Part shown: one piece after another, positions 34,894 through 45,700 of the stretch
Position numbering within the stretch: position 1 is the stretch's first letter
Layout: each line of letters begins with the position of its first letter
Assembly (NCBI RefSeq): GCF_051131155.1
Contig: NZ_CP159508.1
Location: 3,100,001-3,164,000 of the forward strand
DNA from: Pseudanabaena minima
GTDB lineage: Bacteria; Cyanobacteriota; Cyanobacteriia; Pseudanabaenales; Pseudanabaenaceae
DNA length: 64,000 nucleotides
Direction: 5' to 3'
Translations under genes and position numbers: made by a program
Notes under the pieces: generated by a model
What the model saw: the letters and a program-made list of their open reading frames with translations, nothing else
Told to the model about the DNA's origin: nothing
Databases searched by the model: none

Positions 34894-35283
34894 ATGAAAG
34901 TAAAACTCACTCGCAGCCAAGAACGAGTGCTACATCTCCTCCAACATCACGATCGCGCTATATCCGCGCAGGATATTCATTCGGAGTTACGCAATAGTGA
35001 AAACAGTGTGGGTCTGGCTACGGTTTATCGCTCTCTAGATACACTTAAACTACAAGGCTTAATCAAAGCATTGACCTTGCCCAATGGCGAAACTGTTTAT
35101 AGTGTTACTCCCGCCGATAAACACCACCTCAACTGTCTCAATTGTGGTAAATCTTTACCCATTGACTGTTGCCCTATCCACGATCTTGGCAATCAACTAG
35201 CCAAAAAGCATACCTTTCAAATTTACTATCACACGCTTGAATTTTTTGGTTTGTGTAGTGAATGTCAACAGGGAACAGATTAG
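34894..35283 (+). CDS. Fur-family transcriptional regulator
   Basis: A 129-aa Fur-type repressor. Winged helix at residues about 5-75 (QERVLHLLQHHDRAISAQDIHSEL, GLATVYRSLDTLKLQGLI). Dimerisation domain with HHLNCLNCGKSLPIDCCP and FFGLCSEC, giving two CxxC pairs for structural zinc. Which member (Fur, Zur or PerR) cannot be told by eye; it is shorter than usual Fur at the C-terminus. The GGDEF gene starts 6 nt downstream. Confidence 0.85.
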   Translation: MKVKLTRSQERVLHLLQHHDRAISAQDIHSELRNSENSVGLATVYRSLDTLKLQGLIKALTLPNGETVYSVTPADKHHLNCLNCGKSLPIDCCPIHDLGNQLAKKHTFQIYYHTLEFFGLCSECQQGTD

Positions 35284-35288
35284 ATGTT

Positions 35289-36074
35289 ATGTCTCACAAA
35301 AAGATTCAAAGTGGAAATAGTTGGCAAAAAGTCATATTAGGGCTGGGACATTTTCGCGCAGTATTAGCCATCACTTTGTTTTCCATTGTGTTGTCGGTAG
35401 TGATCACTTTCGGAATGATGACACTGTTGTGGTGGGAGGGACTGGATATACTATTCAGATCATTGCAGGTTGCTGTCATTGTTCCCGCAGTTGTTGCGCC
35501 ATTAGCAAGTAACTTTGTTTTCAAACTGTTATTTGAGCTTGAGGATCTACAAAAACAACTTAGAGAAATGGTTAACTGCGATCCCTTAACGAAGGTACAT
35601 AGTCGTCGATATATTATGGATTGTCTGGAAATTGAATCAACAAGAGCCTTGCGCTCAAATGAGCCAATGTCGTTGATGATGATTGATGCTGATAACTTTA
35701 AGTCGATTAATGATTGTTATGGACATGCAACTGGCGATATCGTTCTCCAAGAGATTGCTCAAAAATGTAAATCTACCCTGCGCCCCTATGATGTAATAGC
35801 CCGTTTCGGTGGTGAGGAATTTGTGGTACTTTTGCCAAACACGACCTTGCTAGAAGCCTATGATATTGCTGAGCGTATTCGTGAGAATGTGGCTGGGCAG
35901 CTTATTGAATCAACTGATGGAACACTGATTAGAGTCACGGTTAGTATAGGCATTAGCCTTTTTACACCGCCAGATCTAAGGTGCATGAACTTACTATCCC
36001 ACGCAGATCGCGGATTGTATAAGGCTAAGCATAATGGTCGTAATCAATGTGCGATCGCAGGAGACTCAGACTAG
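35289..36074 (+). CDS. Membrane diguanylate cyclase (GGDEF)
   Basis: About 261 aa from the ATG at 35289; the longer frame from 35262 would overlap the Fur-like gene. Two N-terminal membrane helices (AVLAITLFSIVLSVVITFGMM, LQVAVIVPAVVAPLASNFVF), then a GGDEF domain (CDPLTKVHSRRYIMDCLEIE, DADNFKSINDCYGHATGD, active site RFGGEEF). It should make cyclic di-GMP. No RxxD inhibitory site is obvious five residues before GGEEF. No separate sensor domain. Confidence 0.86.
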   Translation: MSHKKIQSGNSWQKVILGLGHFRAVLAITLFSIVLSVVITFGMMTLLWWEGLDILFRSLQVAVIVPAVVAPLASNFVFKLLFELEDLQKQLREMVNCDPLTKVHSRRYIMDCLEIESTRALRSNEPMSLMMIDADNFKSINDCYGHATGDIVLQEIAQKCKSTLRPYDVIARFGGEEFVVLLPNTTLLEAYDIAERIRENVAGQLIESTDGTLIRVTVSIGISLFTPPDLRCMNLLSHADRGLYKAKHNGRNQCAIAGDSD

Positions 36075-36111
36075 TAGCATCTCTAAGCAAATCATAAAAT
36101 CAATAAATATC

Positions 36112-36651
36112 ATGATCAGAGTTCTTATCCCCCTTTTTGAAGGCTTTGAAGAAATCGAAGCGGTTACGGTTATCGATGTATTGCGTCGTGGGGAGATTGA
36201 GGTAGTTACGGCTGGCTTAGTAACGACAACGGTGATGGGTGCTCATGCGATCACCATTATTGCCGATACACTTCTCGATCAAGTTGATGCTAGTCAATTT
36301 GATGCGATCGTCCTCGCTGGTGGAGCAGGTACGTTTCAGCTGAGAGAAGATCCACGCATTGCCAAAATGTTAATCGCCCATGCTGCTGCCAATAAATTAG
36401 TCGCCGCTATCTGCGCTGCTCCAAGTGTTCTCTCCACCGCAGGTTTACTCAAGGATAAACGCGCCACATCCTATCCATCAGTCAAAGCTCAAATGCAAGT
36501 CGCGGAATATTTGACAATTCCTGTGGTCGTTGATGGCAATGTGGCGACCAGTCGAGGACCGGGCACAGCGATGGCGTTTGCGCTGAAGTTAGCGGAGATT
36601 TTGCAAGGTGCGGAGATCGCTAATAAACTCGCCACAGATATGATCGTGTAG
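36112..36651 (+). CDS. DJ-1/PfpI-family protein
   Basis: About 179 aa from the ATG at 36112. YajL/DJ-1 signature: MIRVLIPLFEGFEEIEAVTVIDVLRR with the conserved Glu, and the nucleophile elbow LVAAICAAPSVLSTAGLL carrying the reactive Cys. Ends KLAEILQGAEIANKLATDM as in bacterial YajL. Members act as glyoxalase-like deglycases or redox-protective chaperones; the precise activity is debated. Confidence 0.88.
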   Translation: MIRVLIPLFEGFEEIEAVTVIDVLRRGEIEVVTAGLVTTTVMGAHAITIIADTLLDQVDASQFDAIVLAGGAGTFQLREDPRIAKMLIAHAAANKLVAAICAAPSVLSTAGLLKDKRATSYPSVKAQMQVAEYLTIPVVVDGNVATSRGPGTAMAFALKLAEILQGAEIANKLATDMIV

Positions 36652-37582
36652 CATATACAGGGTTTTGTGTTATGAGATTCTATGGGTTTAATTTGTCCTA
36701 AGCATTATGGCGATCGCTATAGATACGATAAAACTATTAGAGTTAGGCTTAACTAATCCTGACTCTAATTGAAATTAAGACTTTTATCGGTACTAATGCT
36801 AAAGAAGTTTCAAGGGCTTAAATCTCTATTTCCCAAATACCAAATGCCGAATCAATTGCCGAATTTGACAGGATTAAAATTGTCGAGATTTCGGTCGGCA
36901 TTTGTCAGCAGCGCAATTATTTTGGGGATGCTTTATGGAGTCAGGCAACTTGGGGGACTGCAACAATTGGAGCTACTGTTTTTTGACCAGATGATGCGAT
37001 CGCGTCCAGACAAAGTAGCCGATCCGCGATTGTTACTGGTCACGATCACCGAAAGCGACATCAAACAATACAAATGGCCCCTAACCGATCGCCTTGTCGC
37101 ACAGACTTTATCAGAGCTAAATCGACATCAACCCGCCGCGATCGCTGTCGATCTCAACCTTCAGCGCAATATTCCCATTGAGCCAGAACGTAGCGAACTA
37201 ATAGCTCAATTGCGTCGCCCCAATGTGATTGCCGCAGTGAGCAGTGGCAACAATCAGAACGAGCGCATCGATCCACCCGTTGAGTTACCCAAAGAACAGG
37301 TCGGCTTAGTCGATCTACCTGCCGACCCTGATGGATTTATGCGGAGGGTATTGCTATTTACCAATCGCGCTTCTTTATCGATTCAACTGCTCAATGCTTA
37401 TTTGCGAGCAGACTGTCCCCGCGATCGCCCACAGCGCCAAGATTTAGTTTGTCAAAATCTCAAGCCATCTTTTAATTCCCAAAAAGAATATCAATTAGGA
37501 GAAGTGACATTTCCGCTTCTCAAGTCAGATTCTGGAGCTTACCAAACGATTAATAGTGGCGGCTATCAGATTCTGATTAATA

Positions 37583-38721
37583 CCAAATCACAAAAGAGAG
37601 GCAACAGATAGAGCATCCAGTATGGAATCTCTACCGACAAGAGAAGCAATTACAGATTTAGTCATTTCGGAGAGACGATTCTTGACCAAAAGCCGCAACT
37701 CATCCATATTTTTGGGTAAAGAAAATCTCAACCCTTGCTTCAAATGTAGCCAAACCCGCTCAATTGGGTTTAATTCTGGAGAATGAGCAGGCTGAAATAT
37801 CAAAATGATATTGTGAGGTAATCGTAAACGCTTAGCCCGATGACAACCAGCCTGATCAACTTGCAAGATAATTATGCTGTCTGCAAATTTCTCTGATACA
37901 AGGTCTAGAAATATTTGAAAACAGTCAGTGTTGAGATGACTAAATTCATAGAAAAAGCTTTCTCCCGTCGCAGGTTCGACGATGCCGTATAACCATGTAG
38001 CCTGAAACTGCCACTGGACTTTTGCCTTGGGTTTGACCCCACGAGCCGTTATTTTACGACCACTGATGGTTTTCAAACCAATCCTTGTTTCGTCTTGACA
38101 AAAGAATCGGACTTTTCCCGTTAATCCCAACACGGTCACGGCATACCATGCCACCATGGCTAGGTTATCCGAGAGTTTTTTTTATATTCCTCGCGTTGCC
38201 CTTGGTTTTGACTGGCGCTATAGGGACGGGCTACCTTTGGTTTTGCCTTCATTCGGTAATGCACCAAGTCATGCACATTTTTATAGGTACTTTCGATTCC
38301 TAGTTTTTCCTGTAGCCATTGTCGTATCTCTCCGTAGCTATTAAATCCTTTTTCCTGTTGCAGTTGTTTGTCCAGTGCTTTTTGCGCCCAATCTGGGATT
38401 TTGGGTATTCTGCCTACTCTTGGTTTATGGCTTAGTATTCCTGCTATTCCTCCCTCTCGATATCCTCTGATCCACTCTTGCACTGTGCTACGGTTTCTCC
38501 CGATTAGTTGAGCGGCGGCTTGCACTGTGCCAGCTTGCTTGCTTTTCAGTAAGTACAATACTTGCACTCGTTCTTTATCTGAGCCTGTTTTCTGCCGCCC
38601 TAGCATCTCTTTTAGCTCTTCTTCGCTTTCACTTATTTCTAATCTATATACCCCTGCCATTTTGTTATCCTCTTTCTCCTTTTTCTCTTATATCATCTGT
38701 TGCCTCTTCTTTGTGTTTTGG
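37583..38721 (-). mobile_element. IS630-family insertion sequence
   Basis: About 1139 bp, with terminal inverted repeats of about 28 bp differing at a few bases (CCAAATCACAAAAGAGAGGC versus CCAAAACACAAAGAAGAGGC, then AACAGAT in both), flanked by TA on each side (37581-37582, 38722-38723), the IS630/Tc1 target. The transposase lies on the minus strand. It splits the CHASE2 cyclase gene. Confidence 0.9.
37588..38660 (-). CDS. IS630-family transposase with -1 frameshift
   Basis: Two frames. The first (38660-38160, 166 aa) has the HTH region (AAAQLIGRNRSTVQEWIRGYREGG, a second helix region GFNSYGEIRQWL). The second (38157-37588) is the DDE domain: FFCQDETRIG, IILQVDQAGCH, HSPELNPIERVW. They join by a -1 slip on an A8 run (complement of 38176-38183), giving KKKLSDNLAMVAWY, about 357 aa in all. 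An A8 run just before the stop is the usual programmed site in IS630 relatives, so the element may be active. Confidence 0.88.
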
Positions 38722-40006
38722 TATGACTATCGTGGTTCTTCTCAATCATTGCAGCGAGTGACTCTCTCTCAAGTTCTGCAAAAGGAAGTGAATCCTGATT
38801 TGATTAAAGGGAAAATTGTGCTGATTGGTGTAAGTGCGCCCAGCCTCAAGGATGTCTTTTTAACGCCTTATAGTTCGACAGCTAAGGGAACTGTGAGAAT
38901 GGCAGGAGTGGAAATTCAAGCTCACATTACCAGTCAGTTGCTTGGTGCAATGCTAGATGGCGATCGCCTGTTCTGGTTTTGGGCGGAGTGGCAAGAGCTT
39001 TTATGGATGTTAATTTGGGCGATCGCAGGGATTAGCTTAACTTGGCTCATTCGCAAACCGCTTATTTTAATCCTTAGTGAACTTCTAGGTCTATTGATCC
39101 TATTGGGATTCAGCTACGGTCTATTTTTGCAACAGGGTTGGATTCCTGTGGTTGCTCCTGCATTAGCGTTTGGGCTAGCGAGCATTACCACCTTAATTGA
39201 TCGCCAATATCAGCTTCAACAACAGCAACAAATGATGATGCGGCTATTGGGTCAACAGACTTCACCAGAGATTGCCAATGCACTTTGGGAAGGACGCGAT
39301 CGCCTGTTGCAGTCTGGTCGATTACCTTGGCAAAATGTGACCGCAACGGTTCTATTTACGGATATTCGGAGTTTCAGTACGATTGTGGAAGGGGCAGATC
39401 CAGAACGGGTGATGGGTTGGCTCAATGAATATCTGACGGTAATGGCGGATGTGGTGCAGTCGCATCAGGGCGTGGTGAATAAGTTTATTGGCGATAGTGT
39501 GATGGCGGTGTTTGGTGTGCCGATCGCCCTTCAGCAACAGGCGGAGATTGCTACGGATGCGCGGCGATCGGTAGCTTGTGCCTTGGCAATGCGATCGGCG
39601 CTAAGGTCATTAAATCAGAATTTTGAGCAGAGAGGATTACCCAAAATTGAGATGCGGGTGGGCATTTTTACGGGGGCAGTGATGGTGGGCAGTCTGGGTG
39701 GTAAGAGTCGTTTGGAATATGGGGTAATTGGCGATACGGTGAATATTGCCTCACGGTTGGAGTCCTGTGAGAAGGAACGTCAAGATGAAGACTGTCGCAT
39801 TTTAATCGCACACGAGACGCTGGATTATTTGGAGGAGCTTTATGAGGTGGAAAGTTGGGGAGCGATATTTTTAAAGGGTCGGGTGCAGTCAGTGGAAGTG
39901 TATCGCGTAATTGGTTACAGATAGAGGTTATGGCGAAAATTGTATTTCATCGTAAGATCTTGTAAATTACATTGCTTGTTTGTGCTGGATTACACTCCAT
40001 AAATTC

Positions 40007-40675
40007 ATGAAAATTCTTAGTCAGACTAGGTTTCTTAGGACAATGGTATTGATGGCTTGTGCGATCGCGGCAATGCCAAGCCAGTCACTCACAGCACAAA
40101 CTATTCCCTCCTACGATCCACCTCCACAAACTGAGCCGACAATACGCGGTAATAATTGCTCTACGGTTGCACCTGAGTTGTTGTCGCCTGTGTCAAAGAA
40201 GGTGATCACTACGGCTGCTTATCCAACATTTTTGTTTTTTGTTCCAACTACTACAGCGCGTCAGGTGCAGTTCTCAATACGCGATCGCGATCGTAAGTCG
40301 ATTTATCGCCAGACTTTTAGTTTGTCTGGTCAGTCGGGGATTTTGCGAGTGGTGCTACCGACTGAACCCAATATTAAAGAGCTTGCGATGGGGCAAAGCT
40401 ACAAGTGGGAATTTAGTATCATTTGCGATCCTAGGAATCGCCGCATTGATGATTTTGTGGTGGGTGAGTTGCAAAGGGTGGCGCTGGTTGATGCTAAGGT
40501 TCCGACTCAGTTGACTCTATGGGAGAGATATAGAGCGTTTGAGTATGATGCTTTGATGGTCTTAGATTTGTTACGCCGAAATAATCCTAAAGATCGCCTA
40601 ATTCAGTCTGAGTGGGAGGCTTGGTTGGTGCGTCACCAGATGGGTGATGTGAAAGGATTGCCAGCGATTAAATGA
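40007..40675 (+). CDS. DUF928-family secreted protein
   Basis: About 222 aa from the ATG at 40007 (an upstream in-frame start at 39980 lacks a better context). Signal peptide with hydrophobic core TMVLMACAIAAMPSQSLTA. The mature part follows the cyanobacterial DUF928 pattern: beta sandwich start PELLSPVSKKVITTAAYPTFLFFVP, then GILRVVLP, YKWEFSIICDP, and helical tail LTLWERYRAFEYDALMVLDLLRR with NPKDRLIQSEWEAWL. Often found near CHASE2/TPR proteins in cyanobacteria; function unknown. Confidence 0.8.
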   Translation: MKILSQTRFLRTMVLMACAIAAMPSQSLTAQTIPSYDPPPQTEPTIRGNNCSTVAPELLSPVSKKVITTAAYPTFLFFVPTTTARQVQFSIRDRDRKSIYRQTFSLSGQSGILRVVLPTEPNIKELAMGQSYKWEFSIICDPRNRRIDDFVVGELQRVALVDAKVPTQLTLWERYRAFEYDALMVLDLLRRNNPKDRLIQSEWEAWLVRHQMGDVKGLPAIK

Positions 40676-40679
40676 AGTC

Positions 40680-41528
40680 ATGATCGACAATATCTGTAAG
40701 TTCTTAGCCGAAACCTTCCCCACCGATTTTGCCAGTTGGCTTTTAGGGGAAGCGATCGCCTTGACGACACTCAAACCCTCTGAACTCTCAGTTGAACCGA
40801 TTCGCGCTGACTCGGTTATTTTTCTCCAGTCATCAAAAATCATTCTCCATATTGAGTTTCAGACCGAAGCGAATAAAAATATTCCTTTCCGTATGGCAGA
40901 TTATCGACTGCGCCTGTATCGACAATTTGCAGACACAGAAATATATCAAGTCGTCATCTACCTCACCCCCAGTCAATCGCCCCTAGTATATGAAAATACG
41001 TTCAGTGCTGGGGAGCTAAATCATAAATTTAATGTGATTAGACTCTGGGAGCAGCCTACGGAGATATTTCAAAAGTATCGCGGACTATTGCCCTTTGCAA
41101 CGCTGTCACAAACGGACAACCCTGAGGAAACGTTAAGACAAGTTGCTAAGCAAATCGAAAATATTGCTGATAAGCAGGTGCAAAGTAACGTAGCTGCATC
41201 GACCGCTATAATATCAGGCATAGCCCTGAGCCAAGAAATCATCCAAAGATTACTAAGGAGCGAAATCATGAAAGAGTCAGTTATTTATCAAGCAATTTTG
41301 CGGGAAGGCATGGCTGAAGGTGAAGCTAAAGGCGAAGCTAAAGGTAAGGCTGAAGGCAAAGCTGAAGCTACTAATCAGCTTGCCTTAAATATGCTGCGCT
41401 CTAATATTGCTATAGATTTGGTTGTGCAAATTACTGGATTAAGTCTCAAGCAAGTCCAAAAGTTGCAAAAAACCAGCACTAAACCGCCAAAAGCCTCAAA
41501 GTCACCAAAGCGATTATCGCCGCGTTAA
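40680..41528 (+). CDS. Rpn/PD-(D/E)XK nuclease-family protein
   Basis: A 282-aa protein of the Rpn (recombination-promoting nuclease, transposase_31-like) group. N-terminal nuclease fold with ADSVIFLQSSKIILHIEFQTE (Asp and E-x-Q, residues about 40-61) and MADYRLRLYRQF. The C-terminal part has Gly/Glu/Lys/Ala-rich imperfect repeats (EGEAKGEAKGKAEGKAEA) and a helix predicted as HTH-like (LVVQITGLSLKQVQKLQ), all usual in cyanobacterial members. Starts 4 nt after the DUF928 gene. Confidence 0.8.
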   Translation: MIDNICKFLAETFPTDFASWLLGEAIALTTLKPSELSVEPIRADSVIFLQSSKIILHIEFQTEANKNIPFRMADYRLRLYRQFADTEIYQVVIYLTPSQSPLVYENTFSAGELNHKFNVIRLWEQPTEIFQKYRGLLPFATLSQTDNPEETLRQVAKQIENIADKQVQSNVAASTAIISGIALSQEIIQRLLRSEIMKESVIYQAILREGMAEGEAKGEAKGKAEGKAEATNQLALNMLRSNIAIDLVVQITGLSLKQVQKLQKTSTKPPKASKSPKRLSPR

Positions 41529-41568
41529 TGTCATAAATTATTGCGCCCCTATAAACACAAATTTGTAG

Positions 41569-41742
41569 GGGTTTAGCATTTGCGCCAATATTTTTATACT
41601 CCCCATCACAATCTTGAAACGCAAATGCTAAACCCTCTATGCTTTCACCGATCGCTTGTCCCTGCGTTGTGAGGTTAGGGCAAAGCATTCCCAAATTAAA
41701 TTTGCCTGAAAACTTATAGATTTCTGTGGGAATGCTTTGCCC
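41569..41742. repeat. Two nested inverted-repeat pairs before vapBC
   Basis: GGGTTTAGCATTTGCG (41569-41584) pairs with 41620-41635, and GGGCAAAGCATTCCCA (41678-41693) pairs with 41727-41742; arms of 16 bp, spacers about 35 bp. The surrounding GTAGGGG and CCCCTAC borders resemble remnants of small non-coding mobile elements. Confidence 0.55.
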
Positions 41743-41778
41743 CTACAGAGATCATCTGTGTATTTTAGAGGAGTTAAT

Positions 41779-42072
41779 ATGACGCAAATTATTTTAGAAA
41801 TCGGTCAGCCTGTGGTCATTGAAAAGCTGAGAAGTCTTGCCCAAAAGTATCAGCGAACTTTGGAGGAGCAGATTGTTCTAATTTTAGAAAATGCTGTTAC
41901 TCCTTTGTCACAAGAACAAAGCACTTTTTTTGCCTTAGATAATGGTCAAGATGGCTTTTGGGACATGACTTTAAGGTTTAGACAGAGGATGCAGCAGGAG
42001 GATATTGTGTTCGCCGACGAAGATTTTGCCGATCTACGCGATCGCTCTGTGGGTCGGGAGGTTGAGTTTTGA
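41779..42072 (+). CDS. vapB: VapB/FitA-like antitoxin
   Basis: About 97 aa from ATG 41779, with a strong AGAGGAG ribosome site (41767-41773). N-terminal ribbon-helix-helix-like segment (QPVVIEKLRSLAQKYQRTLEEQIVLILENA), C-terminal acidic tail (EDIVFADEDFADLRDRS) that would bind the PIN toxin. The toxin start overlaps its last codons. Confidence 0.78.
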   Translation: MTQIILEIGQPVVIEKLRSLAQKYQRTLEEQIVLILENAVTPLSQEQSTFFALDNGQDGFWDMTLRFRQRMQQEDIVFADEDFADLRDRSVGREVEF

Positions 42073-42506
42073 CTTTAAGGTATTTGCTAGACACCAATGT
42101 TATTTCGGAGGCAACTCGTCCAATTCCTAATTCTAATATTGTCCGAAAGCTTACTGAGCATCAACGAGAGATAGGGACGGCATCGGTGGTGTTGCATGAG
42201 CTTTTATATGGTTGTTTGCGTTTGCCAGAGTCACAAAAACGCCAATTTTTGCTTGAGTATATCAATCAAATTCCTTTTAAAATGCCAATCCTGAGCTATG
42301 ACCCACAGGCGGCGCAGTGGCACGCGGAGGAGAGGGCTAGGTTGTCAAAGGTTGGTAAAACTCCTGCGTTTGCAGATGGTCAGCTTGCGAGTATTGCTTA
42401 CATCAATAATTTAGTTTTAGTGACTAATAATGTTTCTGATTTTCAGTTTTTTGATGGCTTAAAGATTGAGAATTGGTTTGTTAATAGCGAGGATAGAGAG
42501 TTATGA
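42069..42506 (+). CDS. vapC: VapC-family PIN-domain toxin
   Basis: A 145-aa PIN RNase. Acidic residues: first Asp in YLLDTNVISEA, Glu in VLHELLYG, Asp in PAFADGQLASIAYINN and NNVSDFQFF at the end. TTG start at 42069 overlapping the antitoxin stop; no ATG is available before the first catalytic Asp. VapC toxins cut tRNA or rRNA. Confidence 0.88.
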   Translation: MTLRYLLDTNVISEATRPIPNSNIVRKLTEHQREIGTASVVLHELLYGCLRLPESQKRQFLLEYINQIPFKMPILSYDPQAAQWHAEERARLSKVGKTPAFADGQLASIAYINNLVLVTNNVSDFQFFDGLKIENWFVNSEDREL

Positions 42507-42702
42507 GTACGATCATAAGGCGATTATCGTAGCTGCATCGACCGCTAAAATTTTAGTAGTTTCAGCATAAGAAATCTGTAAATGCCCAGATCCCCGACTT
42601 TTTCTAAGCAAGCAATGACAATTTGCAAATTCACAAAAAAAGTCGGGGATCTTAATCTATAGCTTTAAATCAAATTAACGTTCAATCAATAGAGATGATG
42701 AA

Positions 42703-45700
42703 ATGATGCGTAAAGTTGGTGTGGCGGTGAGTCGGGTTGGATTGATTTTGATGTTGGGAATGTTTGGTGTTCCTTTGGTTGCGCCGAGTTTTAGTCAATC
42801 AAATTCTGCTGTTTCAGAGCGATCGGCAGCTTTGAAGGAAGCAGATGAACTCAATCAGCAGGTGGTTCAACTCTACAGTCAGAGGAAATATCGAGAGGCT
42901 ATTGCTATTGCACAACGTGTCCTCGCAATTTCCGAAAAAGTATTAGGAGCCGAGCATCCTGATGTCGCCCAAAGCCTCAATAATCTTGCCGTGTTGTATG
43001 AGTTACAAGGGAACTACCCATCCGCCGAACCACTTTATAAACGTTCCCTCGCGATTCGCGAAAAAGTATTAGGATCTGAGCATCCCGATGTTGCCATTAG
43101 CCTCAATAATCTTGCAGAGCTGTATCGCGCCCAAGGAAACTATCCAGCCGCCGAACCTCTTTTCAAGCGTTCCCTCGCGATTCAAGAAAAAGCATTAGGA
43201 GTAGAGCATCTTGATGTCGCCACTAGCCTTAATAATCTTGCATTGTTGTATGAGTTACAAGGGAACTACCCCGCCGCCGAACCACTTTATAAACATTCCC
43301 TCGCGATTCGCGAAAAAGTATTAGGATCTGAGCATCCCGATGTTGCCATTAGCCTCAATAATCTTGCAGAGCTGTATCGCGCCCAAGGAAACTATCCAGC
43401 CGCCGAACCTCTTTTCAAGCGTTCCCTCGCGATTCAAGAAAAAGCATTAGGAGTAGAGCATCTTGATGTCGCCACTAGCCTTAATAATCTTGCATTGTTG
43501 TATGAGTTACAAGGGAACTACCCCGCCGCCGAACCACTTTATAAACATTCCCTCGCGATTCGCGAAAAAGTATTAGGATCTGAGCATCTTGATGTCGCCA
43601 CTAGCCTCAATAATCTTGCAGGGTTGTATCAGTTACAAGGAAACTACCCAGCCGCCGAACCTCTTTTCAAGCGTTCCCTCGCGATTCAAGAAAAAGCATT
43701 AGGAGTAGAGCATCTTGATGTCGCCACTAGCCTTAATAATCTTGCATTGTTGTATGAATTACAAGGGAACTACCCCGCCGCTGAACCACTTTTTAAGCGT
43801 TCCCTCGCGATTCGAGAAAAAGCATTAGGAACCAAGCATCCCTCTATCGCCAATAGCCTCAATAATCTTGCAGGGTTGTATAGCGCCCAAGGGAACTACC
43901 CAGCCGCCGAACCACTTTATAAACGTTCCCTCGCGATTAGTGAAAAAGCATTAGGAACTGAGCACCCCTCTGTCGCCAATAGCCTCAATAATCTTGCAGG
44001 GTTGTATAGGTTACAGGGGAACTACCCAGCCGCCGAACCACTTTATAAACGTTCCCTCGCGATTCAAGAAAAAGCATTAGGAGTAGAGCATCTTGATGTC
44101 GCCACTAGCCTCAGTAATTTTGCAGGGTTGTATTATTTACAGGGAAATTATCCAGCCGCTGAACCACTTCTTAAGCGTTCCCTCGCGATTCGAGAAAAAG
44201 CATTAGGAACCAAGCATCCCTCTGTCGCCACTAGCCTCAATAATCTCGCAGTTTTGTATGTAGCACAGGGAAATTATCCAGCCGCTGAACCACTTCTTAA
44301 GCGTTCCCTCGCGATTCGAGAAAAAGCATTAGGAGCAGAGCATCCCGATGTTGCATCTAGCCTCAATGGTCTCGCATTTTTGGATAAATCACAGGGGAAC
44401 TACCCCGCCGCCGAACCACTTTATAAACGCTCTATCGCGATCTACGAAAAAGCCCTAGGATCAAACCATCCCGAAGTCGCCTCTGGTCTTCATAATCTCG
44501 CAATGTTGTATGTTGAACAAGGAAACTACTCAGATGCCGAATCACTTTTTAAACGCTCCCTCGCGATCTATGAAGTTTATAAAGTATTTGGAGATGAGCT
44601 TCCTAATATTTCCTACACCCTCAATGGTCTCGCAAAATTGTATTGGTTACAAGGAAACTACCCAGCCGCCGAATCACTTTTTAAACGCTCCTTGGTGATT
44701 CGAGAAAAAGCATTAGGAGCAGAGCATCCCGATGTTGCCACTAGCCTTAGTGGTCTCGCGGTGATGTATTGGTTACAAGGGGATATCGATCGCGCCATCA
44801 CATTCCTCCAAAAAGGACTTGAAGTTCAAGAACATAACTTAAAACTCAATCTAGCGTCTGGCACTGAAACCCAAAAACAGGCTTACATGCAAACCGTTTT
44901 AGGAACAACCGAGTCCACCGTTTCCCTCCACGTCCAATCCGCCCCCACAAACCCCGCAGCCATTCGCCTTGCACTAACTGCCATCTTGCAACGCAAAGGT
45001 CGTCTCCTCGACATCCTATCGACCAACATGCACACCCTGCGCCAATACATCACCCCCGACATCCAACCACAATTTGACCAATGGCTCACCCTCAAAAGCC
45101 AACTCGCCAACCTTGCCCTCAAAAACACCCCCATCGACAAATATCGCACCCTCCAACAACAAGCCGAAGCACTAGAATCCAACCTCAACCGCCGCAGTGC
45201 CGAACTGCAAACAATCAACGAAACCGTCACGATCGCCGCCGTCCAAAAACAAATCCCCACCAATGCCGTCCTGATTGAATTCTTTCGCTACGATCCATTC
45301 AATTCTAAAGCCGCACTGAATAAAGACAAATGGGGCAAGCCTCGCTATGTTGCCTATATCCTCCAAAACCAAGGAGAACCCAAATGGGTAGACCTCGGTG
45401 ACGCGGCAACCTTAGAGCCATCAATTCAAACATTTCGCCAAGCCATCAGCCGCCCACCCACAAACCCCGATCGCGAAGTCGATCCGCAATTAACCGTAGC
45501 CGAAGTCAAACAAACTGCCCGTGAACTTGACCAAAAGCTGATGCAACCGATCCGCCCATTGCTAGGCAACGCCCGTCATCTGCTGATTTCCCCCGATAGC
45601 GATCTCAACCTCATCCCCTTCGCCGCCCTCGTCGATCAGCAAAATCGCTTCCTCCTCGAAACCTACGACATCACCTATCTCTCATCAGGACGTGACTTGC

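Larger units (their letters stand above)
36769..39924 (+). pseudogene. CHASE2 / class III nucleotide cyclase gene split by an IS630 element
   Basis: The 5' piece (36769-37582, TTG start, or ATG at 36796) encodes a membrane helix and the extracytoplasmic CHASE2 sensor (FDQMMRSRPDKVADPRLLLVTITE). The 3' piece (38722-39924) continues CHASE2 (YDYRGSSQSLQRVTLSQVL, KGKIVLIGVSAPSLKDVF), two or three membrane helices, and a class III cyclase domain with metal sites FTDIRSFS and FIGDSVMAVFG and substrate region GDTVNIASRLES. The family makes cAMP. Excising the IS and one TA leaves the frames one base out of register, so repair would need an extra base. Inactive as it stands. Confidence 0.85.

Noticed and set aside
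45081..45278. Short plus and minus frames inside the CHAT and ilvB genes
   Set aside because: They overlap well-supported genes in other frames and show no family features.
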